DNA of 64,000 nt from contig NZ_PIPO01000005.1 in the NCBI RefSeq assembly GCF_003986975.1, forward strand, positions 124,001 to 188,000, written 5' to 3'. The notes under the pieces are model-generated. The model saw only the letters and a list, made by a program, of their open reading frames with translations. It had not been told where the DNA came from and did no database searches. Below, piece after piece: positions 48,750-57,542 of the stretch. Position numbers and translations under genes: made by a program. The first letter of the stretch is position 1. Each line of letters starts with the position of its first letter. This stretch comes from Aliidiomarina soli (lineage in GTDB: Bacteria > Pseudomonadota > Gammaproteobacteria > Enterobacterales > Alteromonadaceae).

Positions 48750-49169
48750 GTGAAACGTTATAATATTTTTCTGGTGATTTTTTTATCATTCCTGTTAGGG
48801 GGATGTTCAATGATGAATGTATACAGGAATGCATATGAGGCACCAGATAGAGAAGGAAAGGAAACATGGGCGTTAGTTTCAGCTGAGGAAGGACCGGTAG
48901 GTAGAATTTTAATTAGTCCACGGCCTAGAGATAATAAATTTAAAGCAGCAGTATCGGCGAATAACATGCAAGCTCGGAGCCAAATCCTACTTGAACCAGG
49001 GGTCAGAGATATAAACGTTTACGCGTTTAACGGTGGGGGAAATGCAATTTTTTCCGTAAGTGACATTGCTGTAGAAGAAAATGAAGAATACGTTGTGCGA
49101 TACAATGTTGACGGTAATAGAATTACTGCATGGGTTGAAAACGCTGACGGAGAAAAAGTTAGCGAGTAA
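48750..49169 (+). CDS. Small lipoprotein, last gene of the island
   Basis: 139 residues from GTG 48750 (AAGGAAAG at 48737-48744), giving a proper lipoprotein signal: MKRYNIFLVIFLSFLLGGCS. Upstream in-frame codons would bury the signal. The body is a beta-rich domain with DINVYAFNGGGNAIFSVSDI. It could be a third envelope immunity protein or a normal lipoprotein; no toxin tail is seen before it. Confidence 0.7.
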   Translation: MKRYNIFLVIFLSFLLGGCSMMNVYRNAYEAPDREGKETWALVSAEEGPVGRILISPRPRDNKFKAAVSANNMQARSQILLEPGVRDINVYAFNGGGNAIFSVSDIAVEENEEYVVRYNVDGNRITAWVENADGEKVSE

Positions 49170-49288
49170 AACTGGTTGTAATGAAAAGGTAAATTTGCCG
49201 CATATTAGACTTTAAGCCAATAGCGAAATCCGCGCGAAGCACGCAAACTTAGTAGTCAACGCCAGGATGAAGGAAGGAGAGCGCTGAC

Positions 49289-49960
49289 GTGCAGTGTACT
49301 TTGGCATTTGATGTCTACGGGACTTTATTTGATCCTCAGGGGATCGAGCGGGCAGTGGCTGCGTTTGCGCCGGAGCGGGCGACCGAGGTAGCGGCGATGT
49401 GGCGGCATAAGCAGCTTGAGTACGCGTTTCGCCGTGGCTTAATGCAGAGGTTTAAAGACTTTTCGGTGTGTACGCGGGATGCGCTTCGCTATTGCAACGA
49501 GCTATATGGGTTAAAACTGACCGACACCGATGAAGCGGTGTTGATGGAAGCCTACAACCTGCTGCCGTTATTCGACGACGTGCAGCAGGCGTTGCAGATG
49601 CTTGGCAAGCAGCATCGTATTTATGCGTTCTCTAATGGTTGCAAGCCGATGGTGGAGTCGCTGCTGGAAAACGCTGGTATTGCCAACGAGTTTAATGGCG
49701 TGGTGTCGGTAAGCGATGTGAAGTCGTTTAAGCCGGATCCTAAGGTCTATACGCACTTTCTGCGTGAAGCGAACAGCCACCCCGAACAGACCTGGCTGGT
49801 GTCGGCCAATGGTTTCGACATTATTGGTGCGGGGTCGGTGGGCATGCGCACGGCCTGGGTAAAACGTGATCCGGCCGCAGCATTTGACCCTTGGGGGGCA
49901 CAACCCGAACTGGTGGTTGAGTCGCTGATCCGGTTGCCAAACCAGCTGCCTGTGCGATAA
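49289..49960 (+). CDS. Haloacid dehalogenase type II family hydrolase
   Basis: 223 residues, GTG start with AAGGAAGGAG at 49270-49279. HAD motifs: FDVYGTLFDP (nucleophile Asp8), YAFSNGCKPM (motif II), SVSDVKSFKPDPKVY (motif III Lys) and NGFDIIGAGSVGMRTAWVKR (motif IV area). It should hydrolyse 2-haloacids or a related small substrate in the cytoplasm. First core gene to the right of the island. Confidence 0.88.
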   Translation: MQCTLAFDVYGTLFDPQGIERAVAAFAPERATEVAAMWRHKQLEYAFRRGLMQRFKDFSVCTRDALRYCNELYGLKLTDTDEAVLMEAYNLLPLFDDVQQALQMLGKQHRIYAFSNGCKPMVESLLENAGIANEFNGVVSVSDVKSFKPDPKVYTHFLREANSHPEQTWLVSANGFDIIGAGSVGMRTAWVKRDPAAAFDPWGAQPELVVESLIRLPNQLPVR

Positions 49961-50004
49961 TCGTGGCCAGTAATTAAGCTTCTTCCACTTAATAGAGAAT
50001 TATC

Positions 50005-50295
50005 GTGAAACCAGGCTTCCTCCAGAAACTAGTCTTTTTTGCGCTGCTTATTGTGGCGCTTGTCTTTGGCGTCTTCGTAGCGAGCGCATTTTTGATCCTT
50101 GGGTTGCTGTTGGTGCCTGTTTTTCTGCTCCGTGTTTACCTCCAGCGTAAGGCCTTTCAAAAGGCCTGGCAGAAGCAAAAAAGACAGGCTAACAGCGCTG
50201 GTGCGGCTGACTTTAGCTCATCGGAGCAGCGCGGAAAGACCCGTGGTACAGTAATTGAGGGCGAAATCGTCGATAACGATAAAAATTCTCCTTAA
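50005..50295 (+). CDS. Small membrane protein with basic tail
   Basis: 96 residues, GTG start. Two hydrophobic helices close together (LVFFALLIVALVFGVFVASA, FLILGLLLVPVFLLRVYL) and a Lys/Gln/Arg-rich cytoplasmic tail, then Ser/Gly and acidic end. It recalls in layout the 66-residue protein at 7375. Function unknown. Confidence 0.65.
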   Translation: MKPGFLQKLVFFALLIVALVFGVFVASAFLILGLLLVPVFLLRVYLQRKAFQKAWQKQKRQANSAGAADFSSSEQRGKTRGTVIEGEIVDNDKNSP

Positions 50296-50304
50296 GCCCC
50301 CTCT

Positions 50305-50373
50305 GTTGTTCCCGATACATAGATAAAGAAACCTAATAAAGGGATTAGGTTTGCTATGTTAAAGAGGAACAAC
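50305..50373 (+). promoter_or_regulatory. Structured leader of the first porin gene
   Basis: Outer stem GTTGTTCC (50305-50312) with GGAACAAC (50366-50373) and inner stem AAACCTAAT (50329-50337) with ATTAGGTTT (50344-50352). The outer stem takes up part of the GAGGA ribosome site just before ATG 50375, so folding could limit translation. Confidence 0.5.
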
Positions 50374-50374
50374 C

Positions 50375-51397
50375 ATGCCAAAACTGCTAACCAGCATCGT
50401 AGTAATTTTGCTGGCCGCTCTGAGTATTGAGCGAGCTCACGCACAAACATCTGAAGATGTAGATATAGAAATTTATGGACGGGCCCATTTGTCACTGGAT
50501 CAACTCGGTGATGGCGAGAGTTCCGGCCTGAATGTGTCCAGTAACCTCAGTCACCTGGGTTTTCGCGGTGACTACGATATTAATCAGGACTATGAAGTAT
50601 TTTTCCAGATTGAGCAGTTGATCCGTTACGGTCAGCGCGGCTCAGAACTGGCTTCGCGCGACAGCTTCGCAGGCATTCGCAGTGACATGGGGTCGGTTCG
50701 TATTGGCTACTTTGAGCCTCCGGGAACCACCCTGCGCTCGCGTGTTGACATGTTCAACAGCCGTATTGGTGATGCCCGTAATATTGCCAGTGGCAACAAT
50801 ATGGCGTTCGATGTCCGTTTCCGTAACGGCATTCACTACACCAGCCCAACCCTGCAGGGGTTTACCTTTGACCTGCAGTACACCCCCCATGATGACACCG
50901 GACCGACGGTCAGCAATGACCAGGAAGGGCTTAGTGCCCGGGTAACCTACACCACAGACGCGCTCTATCTGGGCCTCGCTTATCAGGAGTACGAAGAGTT
51001 TGCGCTGACCCCGCAGGCATGGCGTCTGGGCATGGAATATAGCTTCAGTTCGAGCTGGATGATGACGGGTTACTATCAGCGTGCTGAGCAGCTCGAAGGC
51101 GGGCCCCGTGATGTTTACGGTGTTGGTCTGGCCTATCTGTTTGGCGACTATGCACTGCGTTCGCAGTGGTATACCTCCTCGGCCAACAACGACCCCAACA
51201 CCGGGGCCAGTATGTGGGTGGTGGGGCTGGATAGACGCTTTACCCGTCGTTTTTCCGGTTACCTGGTGTATGGCTTAACCGATAACGAACCGGCCGCTGA
51301 CTTCAGCGTCTCCGCAGGCGGCCGCGACACCGGCCTTACCCCCCTTCTTGGGGAAACAGCAACCGCGCTGTCCTTAGGTATGATTTTTAATTTCTAA
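50375..51397 (+). CDS. Gram-negative porin
   Basis: 340 residues. Signal peptide to AHAQ (residue 24), then a 16-strand type barrel: IEIYGRAHLSLDQLGDGESS, LNVSSNLSHLGFRGDYDI, loop-3-like region, and LSLGMIFNF with terminal Phe. It is clearly paralogous to the porin at 55230 (IEVYGRAHISTDILGDGSDY). It lies 79 bases after the small membrane gene and carries a folded leader. Confidence 0.92.
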   Translation: MPKLLTSIVVILLAALSIERAHAQTSEDVDIEIYGRAHLSLDQLGDGESSGLNVSSNLSHLGFRGDYDINQDYEVFFQIEQLIRYGQRGSELASRDSFAGIRSDMGSVRIGYFEPPGTTLRSRVDMFNSRIGDARNIASGNNMAFDVRFRNGIHYTSPTLQGFTFDLQYTPHDDTGPTVSNDQEGLSARVTYTTDALYLGLAYQEYEEFALTPQAWRLGMEYSFSSSWMMTGYYQRAEQLEGGPRDVYGVGLAYLFGDYALRSQWYTSSANNDPNTGASMWVVGLDRRFTRRFSGYLVYGLTDNEPAADFSVSAGGRDTGLTPLLGETATALSLGMIFNF

Positions 51398-51447
51398 CTT
51401 CTGGTAACGACTTAACCCTAAGTAGCTGGTAGCTATTGGAGAGACTC

Positions 51448-53376
51448 ATGAAAAAATTCTGGAATAATTTAGGTTTTGGGGGCCGCCTGTCAGCGATGAT
51501 TATCGCGCTGGTGTTGTTCTCGGTGGTGATTGTTGCTGCGATGGTATACAACGAATACCGCAGTACCTCAAACGAAGCAGCGTTGAACCGTTTGCAGGGC
51601 ACCAGTGAAGGCGGCGCTCAGTCGTTTATGGACTGGTTGCTGGCACGTCAGGACGAACTGCGCCTGTACGCTAGCCTGGATGCCTTTGTTGAGCAGGATG
51701 AAGCACAGATGGAAAACCTGCTGGTCAGGCTTGCCGAAGAACACGGTTACTGGGACACGATTTACTTTGTCGATACCAGGGGCGTCGGTCAGTTTGCTGT
51801 AAGTTATGATGGCAACGCTGAGGTGCTCTCGCAGCAGCAGGCAAATCAGTTTGTGGTGGCAGACAGAGACTGGTTCCGCAGTGCGATTCGCGGCAATGAA
51901 GTGTTCTCTGAGCCACTGGTGTCCAGAGCCTCGGGTAATCGGGTCAGTACGGTGGTGATCCCGGTCTATCGTGATCGTGAGATAATCGGCGTGCTGCGCG
52001 GCGCTGTGATGCTGGATACGGTCACTGACCGGGTCCAACAGTTGCCGGTCAGTGACGATGCCGAGGTATTCTTATTGGCGGCCGACGGTACTGCAATTAC
52101 CCGTAGTAATTCGATTCGTAATCTTGATGATGCCATCGATACCCAGGCCTCCGGCGCGATTCGCAGCAGCCAGGACGGCGTAGGTATATACCCCAATGCG
52201 CAAGGCACTATGGTGGTGGGTGCGTACAACTACATTGACCTGTTGGGCTGGGGGCTGGTGGTTGAGGAACCGCAAAGCGTTGCCCTGGCTGCGGTCAGCC
52301 GGATGTTCTGGTTACTGGTGGTGGTGGTGAGCATTATTGTTGTGATAGCGGCAGCTATCTGTATCGCGATTGCGCGCAATGTGCTCAGCGTGATCGGCGG
52401 CGAACCCAGTTACGCGTCTGCAGCGGTTTCTAAAGTGGCCGAAGGCGACTTAAGCACGCCTATTACTCTGAAGGCAGGCGACGATAGTAGCATTCTGGCG
52501 TCAATATCTGCGATGCAGCAGCGCTTGCGTGAGGTGATCAGCGATATCAGCAGCTACTCAGAGCAGGTGGCTTCGGCTTCGACCCAGTTAAGTCAGGTCA
52601 GTGACGCGACCCAGCGCGGTATTACCGAGCAGAACGCGCAACTGAGTAATGCGGCGACGGCGATTAACGAAATGAGCTCAACCGCGGAAGAAGTTGCCCG
52701 TAATTCGCAGGATGCTGCGGATGCAGCGCAAGCGGCGAACACGGAGGCTGACAAAGGCCAGAACGTGGTGGGTGAAACTGTGGAAACGGTGCACATGCTG
52801 TCGAAGGATATCGCCCATAGCAGTGATGTGGTGGGTCACCTGAAAGAAGACAGTGACAAAATTGGTAAAGTGCTGGATGTCATTGGCCAGATTGCCGAGC
52901 AAACCAACCTGTTGGCGTTGAATGCGGCGATCGAAGCGGCCCGGGCTGGCGAAAGTGGGCGTGGCTTTAGTGTGGTAGCGGATGAAGTTCGCACGCTGGC
53001 GTCGCGCACTCAGGCCTCAACACAGGAAATTCAGCAAATCATCAGCACCCTGCAAAACCGTGCGGACAGCGCTGTCCAGGCAATGAAGGGCAGTTCTGAA
53101 GCGGTTGATCAGGCGGTTCATAAAGTCAGTTCAGCAGGTGAGTCGTTAAGCAATATCACCATGGCTGCGAATAAAATTAATGAGATGATCCAACAGATAG
53201 CCAGTGCTGCCGAAGAGCAGACCATGGCCACCCGCGAGATCAATCAGAGTATTCATTCGGTGAGTGATATCGCTGAACAGGCGAGCGGACATGTCAAAGA
53301 GTCGGTTGAGTCGAGCGAGTCACTGGCTCGACTGGCCGAACACCTGCAGGACATGGTCAAGCGCTTCCGGCTGTAA
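51448..53376 (+). CDS. Methyl-accepting chemotaxis protein
   Basis: 642 residues from ATG 51448 (GGAGAG at 51438-51443). TM1 at 9-31, a periplasmic Cache-type sensor domain ([12 protein letters not shown]-like [40 protein letters not shown]), TM2 near 285-312, HAMP, and the cytoplasmic signalling hairpin with [20 protein letters not shown]. The sensor class binds small metabolites such as amino acids. No cheW-binding pentapeptide at the C-terminus. Confidence 0.95.
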   Translation: MKKFWNNLGFGGRLSAMIIALVLFSVVIVAAMVYNEYRSTSNEAALNRLQGTSEGGAQSFMDWLLARQDELRLYASLDAFVEQDEAQMENLLVRLAEEHGYWDTIYFVDTRGVGQFAVSYDGNAEVLSQQQANQFVVADRDWFRSAIRGNEVFSEPLVSRASGNRVSTVVIPVYRDREIIGVLRGAVMLDTVTDRVQQLPVSDDAEVFLLAADGTAITRSNSIRNLDDAIDTQASGAIRSSQDGVGIYPNAQGTMVVGAYNYIDLLGWGLVVEEPQSVALAAVSRMFWLLVVVVSIIVVIAAAICIAIARNVLSVIGGEPSYASAAVSKVAEGDLSTPITLKAGDDSSILASISAMQQRLREVISDISSYSEQVASASTQLSQVSDATQRGITEQNAQLSNAATAINEMSSTAEEVARNSQDAADAAQAANTEADKGQNVVGETVETVHMLSKDIAHSSDVVGHLKEDSDKIGKVLDVIGQIAEQTNLLALNAAIEAARAGESGRGFSVVADEVRTLASRTQASTQEIQQIISTLQNRADSAVQAMKGSSEAVDQAVHKVSSAGESLSNITMAANKINEMIQQIASAAEEQTMATREINQSIHSVSDIAEQASGHVKESVESSESLARLAEHLQDMVKRFRL

Positions 53377-53419
53377 ATTGCGGTAACACTTACTAGCAAA
53401 AAGACCAGCAAAAAAGATC

Positions 53420-53446
53420 AGACAGCGACCTATTCGGTCGCTGTCT
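53420..53446. terminator. Bidirectional terminator between the chemoreceptor and amidase genes
   Basis: Stem AGACAGCGACC/GGTCGCTGTCT with a 5-base loop, 43 bases after the chemoreceptor stop and overlapping the last codons of the amidase gene. Confidence 0.8.
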
Positions 53447-54971
53447 GCATTTGTGGGGCAACAAAACCACTGCCACTGGCTTCGAGTATGCGGGCCAGCT
53501 CCAATAGTTGATAGTCGCTGTAGTTGGGCCCAATCAGGCTGATACCCAGCGGTAACTCATTCTCAAACCCGGCACGCAGGGTCACTGAGGGGTATCCGGA
53601 TACCGCCCCAGCGGTAGAAGTACCAAAGTTAAAACCATCGCCGTTTTCGTGGTCAATCGGCCAGGCTGGGCCATAGCTTGGGATAACAATAGCGTCTGCG
53701 CCATGCTGCTCGAGTAAGTTGTCAAGAAACTCACTGGCGAGTTGTCGCCCTGTCTGCAACGCTTGCAGATAGCTGTCTTCACTTGCTTCAAGATCAATGG
53801 CGCTGGCCTGTTCAAAGTATTCCTGGCCGAAATGAACTAGCACGCGATCAGCATGTGTATTGTTGTAAGCGATCACAGCATCGATAGTTGCCGCTTGCAA
53901 CGGTGCATCGTAGTCACTTAACCACTGATTGAGGTCACGCTTAAATTCGTACAGCAAAACCTCTAGTTCGGCGTCGCCAAGTCCGTCCGGGAGCTGCCAC
54001 TGGTCAGTACTGACCACGTCAATGCCGACTTGCTCTAATTGCAGCTCGACACGTTCGGTCATCGCTTCCACACCCACAAATTGCTCATCGTAGGCACGTA
54101 CTAACAGGACTTTCTTCGTATCCCCTTGTTGCTGTTCCATTTGCTCGCGTGCCACGGGCGTTAGCATGGCATTTAGCAGCAGGCGGGCGTCGTCCACATA
54201 CCGCGCCATTGGGCCGGCGATATCCTGCGCCGAGGCTATCGGAATAATACCGTCGCCGGATACACTGCCGCGGGTCGATTTAACGCCGACCACTCCATTT
54301 ATCGAGGCCGGGCACATAATCGAGCCATCGGTTTCCGTGCCAACGGAGAGTAAGCTAAAGTCAGCAGCAACGGCGACAGCGGAGCCGGAGCTGGACCCAC
54401 AAGGGGTGTGAGTTGGCAGGTACGGGTTACGCGCCTGGCCACCAAGCCCTGACCAACCGCTGGACGAACTAAAACCACGGAAATTTGCCCATTCAGAGAG
54501 ATTGGCTTTACCCAGTACGATCAATCCTTGTTGGCGTAACTGGGCGACCACCTCGGCGTCACTTGCGGTGTAATGATCCTGCAGGACTTCAGCTCCGGCG
54601 GTGGTTGGCAAACGGTCAGCGGTGGCGATATTCGCTTTTAATACCACTGGCATACCGTGCAGCGGTGAACGCAGGGTGCCGTTAGCCCGTTCCTGATCCA
54701 GCTGACGGGCAATTTGTAGTGCGTCCGGGTTTAGGTCAATGATGGCTCTGAGCTGCATACCCGTTTCGTTATTCGCGGCAATTTGTGCCTGGTAATAACG
54801 GACCAGTTCCTCGCTGCTGAGCTGATTGCTGCTATACAGTTGCTGGATCTGCGCCACTGAGGCGAAGGCCAGTTGTTCTTTTACTGTTGGTTCTGTTGAG
54901 GCACAGGCAATTAATGAGGTGGCCGCTAACAGCGCGAAAAATTGCAGATAACACCGACGTAAGACGGTCAT
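53430..54971 (-). CDS. Amidase signature family lipoprotein
   Basis: 513 residues from ATG 54971, selected because AGGAG precedes it and a lipoprotein signal follows (lipobox LIACAST). The Ser-Ser-Lys machinery is intact: Lys in HGMPVVLKANIATAD, GSSSGSAVAVAADFSLLSVG and the nucleophile Ser in TETDGSIMCPA. It resembles envelope amidases that hydrolyse peptide or acyl amides. Anchored in the envelope. Confidence 0.9.
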   Translation of the reverse strand: MTVLRRCYLQFFALLAATSLIACASTEPTVKEQLAFASVAQIQQLYSSNQLSSEELVRYYQAQIAANNETGMQLRAIIDLNPDALQIARQLDQERANGTLRSPLHGMPVVLKANIATADRLPTTAGAEVLQDHYTASDAEVVAQLRQQGLIVLGKANLSEWANFRGFSSSSGWSGLGGQARNPYLPTHTPCGSSSGSAVAVAADFSLLSVGTETDGSIMCPASINGVVGVKSTRGSVSGDGIIPIASAQDIAGPMARYVDDARLLLNAMLTPVAREQMEQQQGDTKKVLLVRAYDEQFVGVEAMTERVELQLEQVGIDVVSTDQWQLPDGLGDAELEVLLYEFKRDLNQWLSDYDAPLQAATIDAVIAYNNTHADRVLVHFGQEYFEQASAIDLEASEDSYLQALQTGRQLASEFLDNLLEQHGADAIVIPSYGPAWPIDHENGDGFNFGTSTAGAVSGYPSVTLRAGFENELPLGISLIGPNYSDYQLLELARILEASGSGFVAPQMQTATE

Positions 54972-55150
54972 GCGAAGCTCCTGAATTGAATAACGTTCAT
55001 TACCATGCCTTAAACAGACCTGAGCAGACAAGAAAAAACGGTTAAAAAGGAAGCGTGGCTGTGGATAACTTATTCATGTCATCAAAACGGTCATCAAAAC
55101 AACACAGGACTGACACGGCATGGTCAAATAAACGCAATAAAAATGTCAAA

Positions 55151-55184
55151 TTGTCATTTTAGTGTCACAAAGTGTAACTATAGT
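55151..55184 (+). promoter_or_regulatory. Pho box and -10 of the porin gene
   Basis: TTGTCAT-TTTA-GTGTCAC (55151-55168) fits the PhoB direct repeat (7+4+7). TATAGT at 55179-55184 is placed 10 bases after, the usual spacing for a PhoB-activated promoter without a -35 element. Confidence 0.75.
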
Positions 55185-55229
55185 ATCTCTCCAGCAACCC
55201 CTTACTCGAACTTTGCTGGAGACAACACT

Positions 55230-56276
55230 GTGAAACTTAACCCTATTTTTGCTGCATGTGCAGTAACACTTGGCCTTGCGAGCGCAATGCCAGCGCAGGC
55301 GACTGACATTGAAGTGTATGGGCGTGCTCATATCAGTACCGACATACTAGGCGATGGCAGCGACTATGGTCTCAACGTTTCAAGTAACTCGAGCCGTTTA
55401 GGTTTTCGGGCGAAACATCAGGTCGCTCCTGGTCTCGAAGCCTTTGTTCAACTGGAACAAAACGTTCGCTTTGATCAGCGTGGCGGTGACTTCGCGACTC
55501 GTGACTCCTTCGCCGGCTTGCGCGGCAGTTGGGGACAGATGCGCTGGGGCTCATTTGATACCCCAGGTAAAATATTACGCGCTGATGCGGATGTCTTTAA
55601 TGACCGCTTGGGTGACTTGCGCAACGTTGCCCAGGGGCCGGGAATGAACTATGACCAGACCACTGGCCTTAATAGTGACCCAAACTATGATCAGCGTTTC
55701 CGTAACAGCCTGCATTACCGCAGCCCTTCATTCAATAATATTACCTTTGACCTGCAGTATTCTCCGCACAATCAGACAGATGCGACAACCGAGAACGACT
55801 TTGAGGCAATCAGTGTGGCGCTGAACTATGAAGCCAATGGGTTGTGGCTGGCCGGCTCGTACGAGATGACCGAAGGTGCTGAGCTTGACCCGAGCGCGAT
55901 GCGGCTGGCGGCAAGTTACTGGTTCACGGAGCAGTGGCAGGGGATAACCTTTTACCAGAAAAGCTCTGACATGCTGTTTGGTGACCGCGACGTGTTCGGT
56001 GGTGGGTTCAAATACCTGTTTGGTGACTACGGGCTAATGGGCCAAGCCTACCAGGCTAGTGGTAATGACCTTGACGACACCTCAGCGACATTGGTTGCCC
56101 TGGGTCTCGACTATTATATGCATGAAGACTTCACTCTATACGCAATTTTAGGTCTGACGGACAACGACGACCAGGCGAATTTCCTCGTATCTGGTGGTGG
56201 CCGGGACGTCAAATTAACCCCTGCGGTGGGTAACCAGGCGACCGGTTTGTCACTCGGGTTTATTTACAATTTCTAA
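55230..56276 (+). CDS. Phosphate-regulated porin
   Basis: 348 residues from GTG 55230 (CTGGAGA at 55216-55222), which starts a normal signal peptide (MKLNPIFAACAVTLGLASAM, cleavage at AQA). IEVYGRAHISTDILGDGSDY, GLNVSSNSSRLGFRAKHQ, barrel strands and LSLGFIYNF with terminal Phe. Placed behind a Pho box and before pstS, it probably admits phosphate or anions. Sister of the porin at 50375. Confidence 0.92.
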   Translation: MKLNPIFAACAVTLGLASAMPAQATDIEVYGRAHISTDILGDGSDYGLNVSSNSSRLGFRAKHQVAPGLEAFVQLEQNVRFDQRGGDFATRDSFAGLRGSWGQMRWGSFDTPGKILRADADVFNDRLGDLRNVAQGPGMNYDQTTGLNSDPNYDQRFRNSLHYRSPSFNNITFDLQYSPHNQTDATTENDFEAISVALNYEANGLWLAGSYEMTEGAELDPSAMRLAASYWFTEQWQGITFYQKSSDMLFGDRDVFGGGFKYLFGDYGLMGQAYQASGNDLDDTSATLVALGLDYYMHEDFTLYAILGLTDNDDQANFLVSGGGRDVKLTPAVGNQATGLSLGFIYNF

Positions 56277-56284
56277 CCGACGAA

Positions 56285-56302
56285 TTGTCATATTGCTGCA
56301 AC
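56285..56302 (+). promoter_or_regulatory. Probable Pho box of pstS
   Basis: TTGTCAT-ATTG-CTGCAAC, one half-site intact and one weaker, 57 bases before the pstS ATG. The first 12 bases match the stronger box before pstC. Confidence 0.6.
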
Positions 56303-56358
56303 ATTGGTGCGGCATTATGACAGCAATCTTACTTGCTAGACCCTAAGGGGATGTACTT

Positions 56359-57387
56359 ATGAACATGAAACGATTTGCGACACTGGCTTGCGCCACAGCG
56401 GCTTCGCTGGCAGTTTTTTCTGCTTCAGCACAACAACGTGATGTGATTCAGATTGCTGGTTCTTCGACTGTATTACCATTCAGCTCGATTGCAGCGGAAG
56501 AGTTCGGTAACAACTTCACCCGCTATCGCACGCCGGTGGTTGGCTCTGGTGGTTCTGGTGGTGGTTTACGTCAGTTTTGCCAGGGTGTTGGCGCGAATAC
56601 CATTGATATCGCCAACTCGTCGCGGGCAATTCGCCCTAACGAACTGGAAAATTGTAAATCGAACGGTGTTGAAGAAGTCATCGAAGTGAAAATCGGCTAT
56701 GACGGCATCGTATTCGCTTCCCGCGCTGGCGGTGGCCGTTTTGAGCTGGAACCAGAGCATGTCTTTCTGGCCCAGGCACGACGTGTTCCGCAAGACGGCG
56801 AAATGGTGATGAACCCTTATTCCAGCTGGGCTGAAATCGATTCGTCGCTGCCTGATCAGGAAATCGTATTGGCTATCCCAGGTTCCAACCATGGTACCCG
56901 CGAAGTCTATGAAGAGAAGGTAATTCTGGAGGGCTGTAAGAAGTTCGAGCAAATTCAGGCGTTAGACTCATCAGCGCAGAATGATGCCTGTCTTGCCATG
57001 CGCACCGACGGCCGCGTGGTTGAAATTGCCGGTGATTACACTGAGACTCTGGCGCGCCTGGAATCCAACCGCAATACCGTGGGTGTCTTTGGCCTTAGCT
57101 TTTACGAAAGCAACCGTGACCGCCTGCAAGTTGCCACGGTGTCAGGAGTGACTCCAAGCATTGATAATATCATTGCTGGTGACTACCCGGTTTCGCGTCC
57201 TTTATATTTCTATATCAAAGGCGCGCACATTGGCGTAATCCCGGGCTTGCAAGAGTTTGCTCAGTTCTTTGTCAGCGACATGACCTCAGGCTTTGGCAGC
57301 ATTCTTGAGTCGGCTGGGTTGATCCCACTGTCAGACGAAGAGCGCGACCAGGTACTCCAGACCATTCGTGAGAAAGAGTCTCTGTAA
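56359..57387 (+). CDS. pstS: Phosphate ABC transporter substrate-binding protein
   Basis: 342 residues. Signal peptide MNMKRFATLACATAASLAVF with cleavage after SASA. Phosphate-binding loops: QIAGSSTVLPFSSIAAEEF, VVGSGGSGGGLRQFCQG, IANSSRAIRPNE, and IPGSNHGTREVYEEKV. It captures phosphate in the periplasm for PstCAB. AAGGGG lies at 56344-56349. It is longer than the E. coli type and follows the porin, separated by a Pho box; a terminator separates it from pstC. Confidence 0.93.
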   Translation: MNMKRFATLACATAASLAVFSASAQQRDVIQIAGSSTVLPFSSIAAEEFGNNFTRYRTPVVGSGGSGGGLRQFCQGVGANTIDIANSSRAIRPNELENCKSNGVEEVIEVKIGYDGIVFASRAGGGRFELEPEHVFLAQARRVPQDGEMVMNPYSSWAEIDSSLPDQEIVLAIPGSNHGTREVYEEKVILEGCKKFEQIQALDSSAQNDACLAMRTDGRVVEIAGDYTETLARLESNRNTVGVFGLSFYESNRDRLQVATVSGVTPSIDNIIAGDYPVSRPLYFYIKGAHIGVIPGLQEFAQFFVSDMTSGFGSILESAGLIPLSDEERDQVLQTIREKESL

Positions 57388-57408
57388 CAAGAGCTTATAG
57401 ACCATTCA

Positions 57409-57436
57409 AAGGCCACCAGTCAGTGTGGCCTTTTTT
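57409..57436 (+). terminator. Terminator after pstS
   Basis: Stem AAGGCCAC/GTGGCCTT with an 8-base loop and a T run. It sets pstS apart so that its mRNA can be more abundant than pstCAB. Confidence 0.85.
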
Positions 57437-57463
57437 AATTTGAACGAGTGAAAGCATGCATCT

Positions 57464-57485
57464 TTGTCATATTGCTGTCACATTT
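57464..57485 (+). promoter_or_regulatory. Pho box of pstCAB-phoU
   Basis: TTGTCAT-ATTG-CTGTCAC, near the PhoB consensus, with a third partial unit (GTGTCTT from 57486) 11 bases on. Located 58-79 bases before pstC. Confidence 0.8.
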
Positions 57486-57542
57486 GTGTCTTAGACTCGT
57501 CATCATGATGTCATAACCCTTGTTGCCAGTTATGGAGCAAAC

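Larger units (their letters stand above)
26204..49169 (+). other. Decayed CDI toxin-immunity cassette array (genomic island)
   Basis: About 23 kb with visibly lower GC than both flanks, holding small immunity-type genes, short toxin C-terminal tails, FhaB/CdiA haemagglutinin fragments and boundary repeats. No transporter, integrase or complete toxin is included. Evidence for CDI origin: haemagglutinin-type fragments with NSSNYTAQNESSQSLDKTL and QLLSEEGRKQI (33558-33785) and a sister copy (42931-43257); overlapping toxin-tail/immunity starts; multi-copy immunity families. Flanks are core genes (trypsin-like protease at left, HAD hydrolase at right). Cassette limits are my inference from the repeats. 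Confidence 0.85.

Noticed and set aside
26204-49169. Integron-type cassette array
   Set aside because: No integrase gene is in the window, the repeat lacks the paired inverted core boxes of attC sites, and cassettes contain toxin tails coupled to genes. Recombination by homology explains it better, although a distant integrase cannot be excluded.
26204-49169. Rhs-type toxin locus
   Set aside because: No YD repeats or PxxxxDPxGL core end were seen; the upstream fragments are haemagglutinin (FhaB/CdiA) repeats.
26204-49169. Prophage or insertion-sequence island
   Set aside because: No transposase, integrase, phage structural gene, terminal inverted repeats or tRNA attachment site was found at the ends.
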